Shown here one piece after another: positions 1-7,436 of a stretch of DNA of 25,831 nucleotides. The position numbers were made by a program, and so were the translations under genes. Each line of letters starts with the position of its first letter. The first letter of the stretch is position 1. Source of the stretch: an uncultured Lachnospiraceae bacterium (lineage in GTDB: Bacteria > Bacillota > Clostridia > Lachnospirales > Lachnospiraceae); the NCBI GenBank assembly GCA_910579325.1, contig CAJTTU010000007.1, positions 22,448-48,278 of the forward strand. The letters are read 5' to 3'. The notes beneath the pieces were generated by a model. It was not told the origin of the DNA, made no database searches, and was given only the letters and a program-made list of their open reading frames with translations.

Positions 1-470
1 TGGGAAGTATTTTCGTGGCCTGGGGCATGACGGCCTGCCATCAGCTGAGCCTGTTTGACGCCGCGCTTGCCGGCGCTACGATCAACACGGCAGTGGCAAA
101 GGTTTCCATGTCTTTCGGAGACGCGTTTTTGAAGGGTATTTTCTGTAACATGCTTGTTTGTCTGGCAGTATGGCTGGGCTTCTCTTCCAAGAGCGCGGCC
201 GGCAAAATCGCCGCTCTGTTCTATCCGATCATGGTATTCGTGGTAAGCGGTTTCGAGCACAGCATCGCCAATATGTTCTATGGTCCCGCAGGACTGTTCG
301 CCATGGGCAACGCAGACTATCTGGCAAAGGCTACCGCGGACACCTCCAAGCTGACCTGGGGCGCTTTCTTCGCCAATAACCTGCTGCCCGTAACCCTGGG
401 CAATATCGTGGGCGGCGCGCTGTTTGTTGGATGTGTGTACTGGTTTATTTATCTGAAAAAGGATAAATAA
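1..470 (+). CDS. Formate/nitrite transporter (FNT) family channel, 5'-truncated
   Basis: Only the last 155 residues are visible; the reading frame is open to the left edge, so the start lies outside the window. The fragment has several hydrophobic membrane segments and the FNT hallmark of a membrane-embedded CNMLVCLAVWLGF stretch, then a second conserved block (FVVSGFEHSIANMF) and NNLLPVTLGNIVGG. These match the FocA/NirC/HSC family of pentameric inner-membrane channels for small monovalent anions such as formate, nitrite or hydrosulfide. The substrate cannot be read from this part. The gene ends 54 bases before a bidirectional terminator and converges on the leftward operon. The GTG at 15 is internal to the gene and is not its start. 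Confidence 0.93.
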   Translation, partial: GSIFVAWGMTACHQLSLFDAALAGATINTAVAKVSMSFGDAFLKGIFCNMLVCLAVWLGFSSKSAAGKIAALFYPIMVFVVSGFEHSIANMFYGPAGLFAMGNADYLAKATADTSKLTWGAFFANNLLPVTLGNIVGGALFVGCVYWFIYLKKDK

Positions 471-523
471 AAATTCATATCAATATCAGATTTTCAAAGC
501 GAATATACATATGTTCCAAAAGA

Positions 524-556
524 TAAGGCCGGCTCCCCAAAGAACCGGCCTTTTAT
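524..556. terminator. Bidirectional intrinsic terminator
   Basis: An 8-bp GC-rich stem (aaggccgg at 525-532, ccggcctt at 545-552) closes a 12-base loop. It is followed by a T run on the + strand, and the A-rich 5' flank gives T's on the - strand. It lies between the convergent FNT gene (+) and flavoprotein gene (-), so it can end both transcripts. Confidence 0.85.
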
Positions 557-624
557 CGTATAAACAAAATAGATCATCTCCGGTATCTGAATCTGTCAGA
601 CCACGCGGCACAGTCAAAGAAAAC

Positions 625-1242
625 TTATCTCACAAAATGCGTCGCTATTTTTTCTTCCTTCTCCGGCAGCCCGTACCGTTCCTTTCCCAGAGCGATGCTC
701 TTCATCAGAAAAGCCATATTCCGGGCCAGGGTCCGCATGGTCTGTAAACCTTCTCCGTCCTGTTCCGCCTCGCCGGCGGTTCTTCCGTGAACGCTGTTCC
801 AGTACTGGCTGGAAGCCACGGGCATGCCGGAGATTGTGAAATATTTATTCAGCTCGTCAAAAGTGGCGGACAGCCCGCCTCTCCTTGCGGCCACCACGCT
901 GGCGCCCACCTTCATCGTTTTGTCAAAGGGTGTGCTGTAAAACAAACGGTCCACAAAGGACACAAGCGTCCCGTTTGCCGACGCATAATACACAGGACTG
1001 CCGATTACCAGGCCGTCGCAGGCTTCAAATTCAGGCGCCGTCTCGTTTACCAGATCGTCAAAAGCGCATTTTCCCTTTTTCCCGCATGCGCCGCAGGCCA
1101 CACAGCCCCGAATGGCCTGACTGCCCACGTTTATGATCTCCGTCTCGATGCCCTGCTGTTCAAAAATTTTCTCCATTTCATGGAGCGCCGCATATGTATT
1201 CCCGTTAGCATGGGGACTGCCGTTCAGCATTAAAACTTTCAT
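625..1242 (-). CDS. Flavodoxin-fold NAD(P)H-dependent FMN oxidoreductase, iron-sulfur flavoprotein-like
   Basis: A 205-residue protein of the NADPH-dependent FMN reductase/flavodoxin-like superfamily. The N-terminal MKVLMLNGSPHANGNT is the FMN phosphate-binding loop, and GSPVYYASAN (residues 81-90) is the second flavin-binding loop. Cysteines 47, 50, 53 and 59 form a CX2CX2CX5C pattern like the compact 4Fe-4S motif of archaeal/clostridial iron-sulfur flavoproteins (Isf), so it may carry a cluster as well as FMN. The ATG at 1242 was chosen because it follows an aggagg ribosome site by about 8 bases and starts exactly at the flavodoxin strand; the frame is open further upstream but without homology. 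It is the last gene of the leftward run and lies 47 bases after the YbaK-like gene. The electron donor and substrate are unknown. Confidence 0.88.
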   Translation of the reverse strand: MKVLMLNGSPHANGNTYAALHEMEKIFEQQGIETEIINVGSQAIRGCVACGACGKKGKCAFDDLVNETAPEFEACDGLVIGSPVYYASANGTLVSFVDRLFYSTPFDKTMKVGASVVAARRGGLSATFDELNKYFTISGMPVASSQYWNSVHGRTAGEAEQDGEGLQTMRTLARNMAFLMKSIALGKERYGLPEKEEKIATHFVR

Positions 1243-1289
1243 AATCCTTACCTCCTGTTTTTTCACCGCTTCATTTTTCCTCCGCCGGT

Positions 1290-1760
1290 TCAGCCCGGCA
1301 GTTTGCACACATCCACCCATCCGTCATACCCTGAATATTTTTCCAGTTCCGGAATCGTCAGTTCAATGGCGCTGCTTGCGCTGCCGCAGGCCGGGAAAAC
1401 GGTTTCAAACCGTTTCAGCGACTCGTCCAGATAGACCTCAACTCCTTCATTGACCGCAAAGGGACATACCCCGCCTACCGCATGGCCGATCATCGTTTCC
1501 GCCTCCTCCGGCGAAAGCATTTTCGCTTTTTTACAGAACCTTGCCTTATATCTGGCATTATCAATTTTGGCGTCTCCGGCGGCTACGATCAGAATCGCGC
1601 GGCCTTCCAGCATAAAGGACAGAGTTTTCGCGATTCTCCGGGGTTCGCAGTGAAGGGCTGCGGCCGCCAGCTCTACCGTAGCGCTGGATACGTCAAACTC
1701 CCTGACCCTGTCCTCGATTCCCTGTTCTCTGAAATATGCCCTCACTCTCACAATTGACAT
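1290..1760 (-). CDS. YbaK/EbsC-type aminoacyl-tRNA deacylase
   Basis: A 156-residue protein filling the whole YbaK/ProX editing-domain family length. Family features are the early ELAAAALHCEPRRIAKTLSF segment with its conserved lysine, the IVAAGDAKID strand, and HAVGGVCPFAVNEGVEVYLDES, whose GGVCPF motif is typical of the family. These proteins hydrolyse mischarged tRNA, classically Cys-tRNA(Pro) or Ala-tRNA(Pro); which substrate applies here is not decided by the sequence. The ATG at 1760 has an aggagg site 7-8 bases upstream. The longer frame up to 1853 has no supporting homology and would run up against the preceding GNAT gene. Confidence 0.88.
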   Translation of the reverse strand: MSIVRVRAYFREQGIEDRVREFDVSSATVELAAAALHCEPRRIAKTLSFMLEGRAILIVAAGDAKIDNARYKARFCKKAKMLSPEEAETMIGHAVGGVCPFAVNEGVEVYLDESLKRFETVFPACGSASSAIELTIPELEKYSGYDGWVDVCKLPG

Positions 1761-1853
1761 TTTATTCCTCCTGTTATAAAATTCCATGGCTCTCCTCCCG
1801 GAGCTTTGCTGCAGCCGTTTTGCGTCTGTTTTCAAAACCTTTCGCCTGCGCAT

Positions 1854-2348
1854 TCAAAGCTTCTCGTACGCAAGTCTCGGATGGTCATCTTCCTCAACAT
1901 AGACAATTCCGCAGTACGCAAAACCCATTTTTGCCAGCAGATTCCGCATAATCTTATTATCTTCGTGGGTATCGATGCGAAGATGCCCGCATTGCGCGTA
2001 TGCCCAGTCCAGGCAGAAGGTTCCCGTACCTTTTACGGAGCCATTGCCGGCGATCCGGTGGACGACGCCGTAGGCGCTGTCATCCAGCCATGCCCCCTGT
2101 GTAATCTGCCGGTAGGAAGGCTCCGGGTCTTTGCCGGCCGTAAAGAAAAATGTCCCGACGATTTTTTCCTCATGGAGGCATACATAGCTCTGCCCCTGTA
2201 AAATATCGCTGCGGATCACAGACCGGGGCGGCCAGTTTGTCGGCCCCCACTGGCCGGGATTTCCGTTTTCCGCCATAAACCTTCTGGCATGTTCATATAA
2301 TTTCATGATCTCGTCAAGATCCGCTTCTGTCGACTGTCTTATTCTCAA
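1854..2348 (-). CDS. GNAT family N-acetyltransferase
   Basis: A GNAT acetyltransferase (164 residues from the preferred start). It begins RIRQSTEADLDEIMKLYEHARRFM, the usual first strand and helix of the family. The central EKIVGTFFFTAGKDP strand and the later LRIDTHEDNKIMRNLLAKMGFAYCGIVYV are the acetyl-CoA-binding and C-terminal motifs (motif B: N-K-x-M-x-x-L-L-x-K-x-G-F). The substrate is unknown. The start was set at a TTG (2346-2348): it follows an aaggag site by 10 bases and places the protein start at the conserved RIRQ strand. An in-frame GTG at 2426 overlaps the stop of the DUF5721-like gene and would add 26 residues without family similarity, but translational coupling from there cannot be excluded. 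Confidence 0.85.
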   Translation of the reverse strand: MRIRQSTEADLDEIMKLYEHARRFMAENGNPGQWGPTNWPPRSVIRSDILQGQSYVCLHEEKIVGTFFFTAGKDPEPSYRQITQGAWLDDSAYGVVHRIAGNGSVKGTGTFCLDWAYAQCGHLRIDTHEDNKIMRNLLAKMGFAYCGIVYVEEDDHPRLAYEKL

Positions 2349-2422
2349 AATAAACGCTCTCCTTGTACAATGTCCCCAATCCTTCGTCCCATGATTTTCC
2401 CAGGCGCTTTCCTGTGTAATTT

Positions 2423-2917
2423 TCACTCCTCAAAGGGAATCTCCAGCTGGTGGAGCAGCTTTTTTACCGTATCGTCCCACAGCTGTTCCAGACTTTTATC
2501 CATGGAAAAGGTTTTCAGGGATGTGGCGGAAATGGCGGTCAGCACATTTTTCTCATAGCGGAAATTTAAGTACAGGCCGCCGATCTCCTCCATGCGGAAA
2601 GGAACCTGATTCTGCCGGATCAGACGATCGATATTATCCCTTGACAGGGCCAGGGCGATCTGAAAGGACAGAGGAAGTTTCTTCCCTTTAATCAGAGAAA
2701 AACAAACCGGCCTCAACAGCTTCCACTCCATCCATTCCGGATCCCGCAGCTCCTCCAGCTCCTCCTTGGAAAAATAATCCTTTTTCACAGCCCCGTCTAT
2801 CGTAAAAACATTTGACGTGACGACCACAGCCTCCTTTAACAGAAAATAGTCCAGGGAAGGACGGGTAAAAATATGGGCTGTAGCCGTCTTCAAATCCGGC
2901 AGTCGCAATCCGATCAT
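2423..2917 (-). CDS. DUF5721-like protein
   Basis: A 164-residue soluble protein without signal peptide or membrane segment. The opening MIGLRLPDLKTATAHIF and the TSNVFTIDGAVKKDYFSKEEL block resemble DUF5721, a small family of unknown function known mainly from Lachnospiraceae-type Clostridia; this is recognition from memory, not a search. The charged C-terminal half includes LYLNFRYEKNVLTAISATSLKTFSMDKSLEQLWDD. The ATG at 2917 is preferred over an upstream in-frame GTG (2935), since MIGLRLPD is the family-like start. It lies between the foldase lipoprotein and the GNAT gene, and its context gives no firm functional hint. Confidence 0.72.
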   Translation of the reverse strand: MIGLRLPDLKTATAHIFTRPSLDYFLLKEAVVVTSNVFTIDGAVKKDYFSKEELEELRDPEWMEWKLLRPVCFSLIKGKKLPLSFQIALALSRDNIDRLIRQNQVPFRMEEIGGLYLNFRYEKNVLTAISATSLKTFSMDKSLEQLWDDTVKKLLHQLEIPFEE

Positions 2918-2988
2918 AGCGCTCTCTTTCCTCACCGCGAATACGCCGTCAAAGCTGTACTTTCACCGTATCCGCACGCTTCTTTACC

Positions 2989-4074
2989 TTATTGTTCTTC
3001 AAAATAATCCCGGTAAATCCCAAAAAAATCCGCTCCCGTAATCTTTCCCTCTCCGGACAGAGAAAGCTGTTCCCATGCGGAATGGTTAAACTCAGAGGTC
3101 AGGCCGGCGGTAAACGTATCGTAGAGCTGAGAAAAGGCGTCTTTTTTCTTCACCGCCCCCATCTGCTCCTTGTGCGCCTGTGTCGCCTCAATATCATAGT
3201 CCTCCAGACATTTTACCAGATAAAAACCCTTGTCCGTCTCGATGATATCGCTGACTTCGCCGTCCTCCAGGGCAAACACAATATCCTCATAAACCTGGGG
3301 CATCTCCCTGCGCCCAACGGAAAAATGCGTCTGCTGGCTGACGTCATAGATTTCCGCCAGCTTGCCGAAATCCTCGCCGCTGTCAATCCGCTGCTTAATG
3401 GCAGCCATACGGTCAGAACGGTTCTGCTTTTCCTCCGGCGATACGGGATTCCCTTCCGCGTCGACAGCGCTGAAAAAGATCTGCTGAACCTGAACGATCC
3501 GGGCATCATTGTCGCTGATCTCCACATCCACATTCCGGGTCAGCTCGTCGATCAGCTGATTGCTGAGCCGGTATTCGTAAAACACCTGATAGACATCATC
3601 CTCGGTTACGCCGGCGGCGGCCAGCTCCCCCGTATCGGCGGACTGGCAGAATTCGGCGGCGGCCTCCCGGATCCGCCGTTTCTCTGCTTCCGGCAGCGTC
3701 ACGTCATACTCCTCTGCCATCAGCACCATGCATTTCATCTGGGCCAGCAGCGCCTTCATGGAGTCCAGCACCACGCCCTCAAAATCGCTTTCGCCTATGG
3801 GAATCTTCCAGATACCGTCTCCGTATACCGCCTCATAGGAATTGCGCTGAGAAGCCAGCAGAACAGCGGCCTGCCGGGATGTGCACACCTCCTGGCCGAT
3901 CTTAAACAGTTCATTCTCCGAAAGTCCCGTGGTAAACTGGATATCTGTCCGGGTCACTTCTGAACAGCCGGACGGCAGCAGCAGCAGTATACAGATCAGC
4001 AGACAGACCGACCGGCGAAGATGACGGCCGGCGCCTCTTTTCTTTTGCTTATTCAAACATTTCACACCTTCCAT
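2989..4074 (-). CDS. Parvulin-type peptidylprolyl isomerase lipoprotein (PrsA-like)
   Basis: A 361-residue predicted lipoprotein. A basic N-terminus is followed by a hydrophobic segment and a lipobox ending LLPSGC, with the lipidated Cys at residue 37. Residues about 50-190 form a SurA/PrsA-like helical chaperone region (SMKALLAQMKCMVLMAEEYDV...). Residues about 190-297 form a PpiC/parvulin domain containing VQQIFFSAV, GEDFGKLAEIYDVS and ETDKGFYLVK. It probably assists folding of secreted proteins on the outer face of the membrane. The ATG at 4074 lacks a clear ribosome site. A TTG at 4056 follows ggaaggtg by about 8 bases and would also give a good lipoprotein signal (Cys 31), so that shorter start is quite possible. 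Confidence 0.87.
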   Translation of the reverse strand: MEGVKCLNKQKKRGAGRHLRRSVCLLICILLLLPSGCSEVTRTDIQFTTGLSENELFKIGQEVCTSRQAAVLLASQRNSYEAVYGDGIWKIPIGESDFEGVVLDSMKALLAQMKCMVLMAEEYDVTLPEAEKRRIREAAAEFCQSADTGELAAAGVTEDDVYQVFYEYRLSNQLIDELTRNVDVEISDNDARIVQVQQIFFSAVDAEGNPVSPEEKQNRSDRMAAIKQRIDSGEDFGKLAEIYDVSQQTHFSVGRREMPQVYEDIVFALEDGEVSDIIETDKGFYLVKCLEDYDIEATQAHKEQMGAVKKKDAFSQLYDTFTAGLTSEFNHSAWEQLSLSGEGKITGADFFGIYRDYFEEQ

Positions 4075-4091
4075 ATCAGATCAGACGAAGT

Positions 4092-4934
4092 TCACCCGCC
4101 CCGCCGGAGGCAGACGGCGTCTCCTTCCCCGGACAGGGTTATCAGCAGCTCCTTTAACACCTTCAGCACACCGTCATCCGTACTGCTGTCGGTGATAAAT
4201 CTGGCGGCGGCCCGGGTTTCCGGCAGCGCGTTCGCCACGGCATAGCTGTGATAAGCCTGCTTTAACATTTCGATATCGTTCTGCTGATCGCCGAACGCCA
4301 TCGTCTCTTCCGGCGTCACCGACAGACTTTCCTGCAATTCTTTCACCGCCAGTCCTTTATTGGCATGGATATCCAGAATATCGATCCACATGTCGCCGGA
4401 GGTCACAATCTTATACTTCGCCCCCCAACGCTCTCTTAAAAATTCCAGATATTCCGACGGAATATTCTCCCGATAGACGGCCAGCTTGATAAAACTGCCT
4501 TCCAGCGTCTGAAGTGTTTCCACTTCATCCAGAGCGTACCGGTAACCCTCCAGAAGGAATTTCAGAAATACCGGATTTTTGGAATCCGTATACGCTTTTC
4601 GGGGGCCGCTTAACATGATATCGCACTCCGGCATATGTTCATGAATATCACGGATCATCCCTTTGATATCCTGGCCATCCATGGGACGGGTAAACAGCTC
4701 CCTGCCGTAGCAGCCGATATAAGCGCCGTTTTCCGCCAGGTAAAAAATCTGATCCCGGATCGGCGCGAACAGCTTTTCCAGGCTGATCACCTGCCGCCCG
4801 GAAGCCGCCGCGAAATGAATTCCTTTTTCTTTCAGTCGTAAAATAACATCGTATAGCTCTGTGTTCAGCTGACTGGTGCCGTCCGGAACCAGGGTGCCGT
4901 CCACATCGGAGCAAATCAATTTTATATTTTTCAT
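4092..4934 (-). CDS. HAD superfamily (Cof-type, IIB) phosphatase
   Basis: A 280-residue Cof-like HAD hydrolase. Motif I is CSDVDGTLV, with nucleophile D10 and acid/base D12. Motif II is in AAASGRQ, and motif IV is GDQQNDIEML (residues 215-224). The length and cap position fit subclass IIB enzymes, which dephosphorylate sugar phosphates, nucleotides or pyridoxal phosphate with Mg2+; the substrate is not predictable. A gagg site 5 bases before the ATG fixes the start. The gene ends 17 bases before the foldase lipoprotein gene and begins 73 bases after maf, with a hairpin in that gap. Confidence 0.9.
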   Translation of the reverse strand: MKNIKLICSDVDGTLVPDGTSQLNTELYDVILRLKEKGIHFAAASGRQVISLEKLFAPIRDQIFYLAENGAYIGCYGRELFTRPMDGQDIKGMIRDIHEHMPECDIMLSGPRKAYTDSKNPVFLKFLLEGYRYALDEVETLQTLEGSFIKLAVYRENIPSEYLEFLRERWGAKYKIVTSGDMWIDILDIHANKGLAVKELQESLSVTPEETMAFGDQQNDIEMLKQAYHSYAVANALPETRAAARFITDSSTDDGVLKVLKELLITLSGEGDAVCLRRGG

Positions 4935-4955
4935 CGTTTCCTCTATTATAGTCCC

Positions 4956-4998
4956 GCAACTCCCCTCCCAAGCCCCCTTGAACTGGAAGGGGAGTTGC
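4956..4998. repeat. Long inverted repeat between maf and the HAD gene
   Basis: An 11-bp perfect inverted repeat (gcaactcccct at 4956-4966 and aggggagttgc at 4988-4998) with a 21-base loop. A T-rich tract follows on the + strand, but both flanking genes are on the - strand, where no T run follows. It sits 10 bases after the maf stop and about 21 bases before the HAD start codon, so on the - strand it may be a processing or translation-modulating hairpin rather than a terminator. Confidence 0.6.
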
Positions 4999-5007
4999 TG
5001 TTTTTAT

Positions 5008-5649
5008 TCAAAATAGCAGACCGGAATACGTTTCCACACATTCCGAACAGGCATATCCTTCTATCAATCCAAGTTTTTTCATCTCATCATACAACCTGGA
5101 AACCGGCAGACCCACCACATTCTGATAATCGCCCCGGATTCCTTTCACATACAGGCAGAAACTTCCCTGAATTCCGTAGGCGCCGGCCTTGTCCATCGGC
5201 TCCCCGGTCCGGATATAGGCCCATATTTCCCGGTCGCTCATGGGGTAAACCTCCACGTCCGTCTTTTCATGGAACGTGCGGGCTTCCTCTTTACCGTCCC
5301 GGTTTATTTTAAAAAGGGTCACGCCGGTATACACCTGATGGGTATTTCCCTGCAGCCGGCGCAGCATCCGGTAAGCATCCTGCTCATCCGCCGGTTTTCC
5401 AAATATTTCTTCCCCAAAAGCCACAACCGTATCCGCCCCCAGAACCCGGCAGTCCGGATAACGCCTGGCCACCTCGCAGGCCTTCTGGGCCGAAAGCCGT
5501 TCTACCGTCTCCCACGGCAGGGCGGAAACCGCCTGCTCCTCTCCCAGGGCCGGAATCACCCGATATGGAATTCCCAGAAGCCGCAGCAGTTCCTTCCGCC
5601 TGGGAGACGCCGAGGCCAGGATCAGCTGACCGTGATCGTTAAACTCCAT
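5008..5649 (-). CDS. maf: Maf family nucleoside triphosphate pyrophosphatase
   Basis: A 213-residue Maf protein. ILASASPRRKELL (residues 10-22) is the family signature, followed by LGADTVV, IFGKP, and a C-terminal half with GNTHQVYTGV and PMDKAGAYGIQG. The last motif fits the YhdE-type dTTP/UTP pyrophosphatase branch better than the YceF branch. These enzymes clear non-canonical nucleotides and are linked to arrest of septation. The C-terminus is slightly longer than usual (ECVETYSGLLF tail). The ATG at 5649 follows a gggag site by 6 bases. It is the first gene of the leftward run ending at 625. Confidence 0.93.
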   Translation of the reverse strand: MEFNDHGQLILASASPRRKELLRLLGIPYRVIPALGEEQAVSALPWETVERLSAQKACEVARRYPDCRVLGADTVVAFGEEIFGKPADEQDAYRMLRRLQGNTHQVYTGVTLFKINRDGKEEARTFHEKTDVEVYPMSDREIWAYIRTGEPMDKAGAYGIQGSFCLYVKGIRGDYQNVVGLPVSRLYDEMKKLGLIEGYACSECVETYSGLLF

Positions 5650-5714
5650 GTTCCGCTCCCGTTTGTCCTAACGGTTTTACCCGTTATAAATATTTTCTTT
5701 GCTACATCCTTTAT

Positions 5715-5743
5715 ATTATAAAGGTTTCAGAGAATTTCGTAAA
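5715..5743 (-). promoter_or_regulatory. Candidate promoter for the maf-led gene run
   Basis: Read on the - strand: -35 tttacg (5738-5743), a 17-base spacer and a perfect -10 TATAAT (5715-5720), about 66 bases upstream of the maf start. The -35 box matches the consensus at 4 of 6 positions. No clear terminator separates this from the upstream pyridoxamine kinase gene, so readthrough may add to expression. Confidence 0.5.
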
Positions 5744-5756
5744 GACCGGAAATGAA

Positions 5757-5784
5757 TATTATTTTGCAGCTATTATTTTGCAGA
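5757..5784. repeat. Tandem 13-bp direct repeats upstream of the maf promoter
   Basis: Two copies of tattattttgcag (5757-5769 and 5771-5783) with a 14-base period lie just upstream of the candidate maf -35 box and 60-90 bases after the pyridoxamine kinase stop. They could be a regulator-binding site or a chance AT-rich repeat. The rest of the 195-base gap (5650-5844) shows only the promoter described separately and a small aacgg/ccgtt inverted repeat near 5672. Confidence 0.6.
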
Positions 5785-5844
5785 CCTTTTCAAAAAAATA
5801 CGAATATAAGAAACGCTTCGATATGACTATATACAGGAAAAAGA

Positions 5845-6669
5845 TTATTTCAGCCGCCCCAAAAACTCCTCAAAACAGACGCCGTCCGTCAGGGGGATCT
5901 CCAGTTCCCGGGAACGGATAATACATTTTTTTACGAAAGCGGCCGCTTTTTTTACGGATTTCTCAAAATCCACTCCCTTCACCGCATCCGCGGCGATAAT
6001 GGAGGCAAACAGATCCCCCGTGCCGCAGCGGCACTGACCCGCACTTTTGATCCGGCACAGACGGAACGGACGGCCTTTCTGATAAATGCCGTTGGCGATA
6101 AAACCGCCCTGCCGGATTCCCGTAATCACGATTTTTTCCGGTCCCATGGCGGCCAGTTTTCCGGCCATCTCCTCATACTGCTCCCCTGTAAAACGGCCTG
6201 TTCCGTAAGGCGAATCTGTCAGAATACACAGCTCTGTTACATTCGGCGTCAAAAGATCGGCCTCGGCCGCCAGCTCTCTCATTCGGGCACACAGCTCCGG
6301 CGTATACGTAATATACGCCTTTCCGTTATCTCCCATCACCGGATCAATAATAACCTTTGTGTCCGGTCTTTTGAAATCCCGGATAAAATCCCCAACAATC
6401 CGGATCTGCTTCGCGGACCCCAGAAAACCGGTGTAAATGCCGTCAAAAGTCAGTCCCAGCTCTTTCCACTTTTCAATATAGGCCGGCATCTTATCCGTAT
6501 AATCATCAAAAAAATACAGAGGATAGCCGGTATGGTTAGAAAACACGGAAGTAATCACAGGACAGCATTGCACTTTCATGGCCGAAATAACAGGAAGGGC
6601 GACTGTCAGTGAACAGCGCCCATATCCTGATAGATCCTGGATTACAGCAATTTTTTTCTGTTTCTCCAT
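5845..6669 (-). CDS. Pyridoxamine/pyridoxal kinase
   Basis: A 274-residue ribokinase-fold kinase. The N-terminal VIQDLSGYGRCSLTVALPVISAM and VFSNHTGYPLYFFDD match the pyridoxal/pyridoxamine kinase branch, which phosphorylates the B6 5'-hydroxyl. Later motifs are IIDPVMGDNGKAY, LLTPNVTELCILT and the anion-hole/catalytic GTGDLFASII with its catalytic Asp. The ATG at 6669 follows a ggagaagaag site by 3-5 bases; the frame is open upstream to 6810 but only within the ECF gene. It starts 20 bases after the ECF S component gene, strongly suggesting uptake and trapping of B6 vitamers as one unit. The pdxY/pdxK symbol is not assigned because family branches overlap with ThiD-like enzymes. Confidence 0.9.
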   Translation of the reverse strand: MEKQKKIAVIQDLSGYGRCSLTVALPVISAMKVQCCPVITSVFSNHTGYPLYFFDDYTDKMPAYIEKWKELGLTFDGIYTGFLGSAKQIRIVGDFIRDFKRPDTKVIIDPVMGDNGKAYITYTPELCARMRELAAEADLLTPNVTELCILTDSPYGTGRFTGEQYEEMAGKLAAMGPEKIVITGIRQGGFIANGIYQKGRPFRLCRIKSAGQCRCGTGDLFASIIAADAVKGVDFEKSVKKAAAFVKKCIIRSRELEIPLTDGVCFEEFLGRLK

Positions 6670-6689
6670 AAACTTCTTCTCCCGCGATG

Positions 6690-7292
6690 TTACCCCGCCA
6701 GCTGCCGGAACATACCGTTGCGCAGCAGCACCTTTCTCAACGCCACATAGATCAGAACGGAAACCACCAGGGAGGTTATGGCATTGATGCTGGTGGAAAG
6801 AACGTTCCAAGTCAGCGTAAGTTCCGCCGCAGGCTTTCCAATAATCAGCAGCTTGTAGTAATATCCCAGCAACGGATCAAAAATCACATTAAACAACAGA
6901 CCGCAGGCCGCTGCCAGCGCGGCATAAAAGACTACCCGTTTCTCGTCCGTCGTCTCATTGATCCGCCCGATCTTATGGGCGATCAGGCCGGTGATCAGAC
7001 CAATGCAAAATTTCAGAATAAAGGTCTTCGGCGCATAAACGATATAAATAGGATCCAGCAGATCGCCGATGGTCATACCGATGGCGCCGCCCAGGCCGCC
7101 GTAAACGCCGCCCAGCATCAGGGCGCCCAGCACGCAGACCGCGTTGCCCAGGTGAATCGAGGTAGCGTCCCCTCCCGGCAGGCTGATCTTAATCTGTAAA
7201 AATGTAAATACCACATAGGACAACGCCGCGAACAGACCCGTAAGCGCGATTTTTTCCACACTGATCTCTTTTGATTTCACACCTGATTTCAT
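6690..7292 (-). CDS. ECF transporter S component, probably for vitamin B6
   Basis: A 200-residue polytopic membrane protein with about six hydrophobic segments. GLFAALSYVVFTFLQIKI begins the first segment. The block SIHLGNAVCVLGALMLGGVYGGLGGAIGMTIGDLLDP is the typical S-component pattern, followed by YAPKTFILKF. This resembles the ECF-ribofla_trS/DUF1393 class of S components, which bind a vitamin and work with a shared EcfT-EcfA-EcfA' module encoded elsewhere. The adjacent pyridoxamine kinase gene suggests a pyridoxine/pyridoxamine specificity (PdxU-like); this is inference from context. The ATG at 7292 has a perfect ggagg site 9 bases upstream. Confidence 0.87.
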   Translation of the reverse strand: MKSGVKSKEISVEKIALTGLFAALSYVVFTFLQIKISLPGGDATSIHLGNAVCVLGALMLGGVYGGLGGAIGMTIGDLLDPIYIVYAPKTFILKFCIGLITGLIAHKIGRINETTDEKRVVFYAALAAACGLLFNVIFDPLLGYYYKLLIIGKPAAELTLTWNVLSTSINAITSLVVSVLIYVALRKVLLRNGMFRQLAG

Positions 7293-7410
7293 ACTATGAT
7301 GCCTCCTGTTCTTATGCTCCTGCAAATCATTCCGCGGTCGGCCGCTCCGTCTTTTCCTCTCTCCAAATCGAAAAAGGATTCCGACTCATCCCAGAACCGC
7401 TGTCTCTCAA

Positions 7411-7424
7411 AAACATATATGTTT
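7411..7424. promoter_or_regulatory. 14-bp palindrome in the B6 operon leader (operator candidate)
   Basis: A perfect palindrome, aaacatatatgttt, lies about 12 bases downstream of the -10 box of the ECF/pyridoxamine kinase promoter, roughly at or just after the transcription start. That position suits a repressor site. The leader from here to the ECF start is about 120 bases long, and I recognise no known riboswitch core in it. Confidence 0.5.
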
Positions 7425-7436
7425 CTTGTTGGTGGT

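Noticed and set aside
2992..3963. Long + strand open frame (323 codons) opposite the foldase lipoprotein
   Set aside because: It is exactly antisense to a gene with a lipobox and PpiC motifs, lacks a ribosome site, and its translation shows no domain. It is a shadow of GC-rich codon use.
4945..4950. TATAAT just before the HAD gene as a promoter
   Set aside because: It ends only about 10 bases before the ATG and overlaps the ribosome site region, so a transcript from it would lose its ribosome site. The -35 position is also poor.
7293..7436. Riboswitch in the ECF/pyridoxamine kinase leader
   Set aside because: I looked for TPP, FMN, preQ1 and cobalamin core sequences and saw none; only a palindrome near the transcription start stands out.
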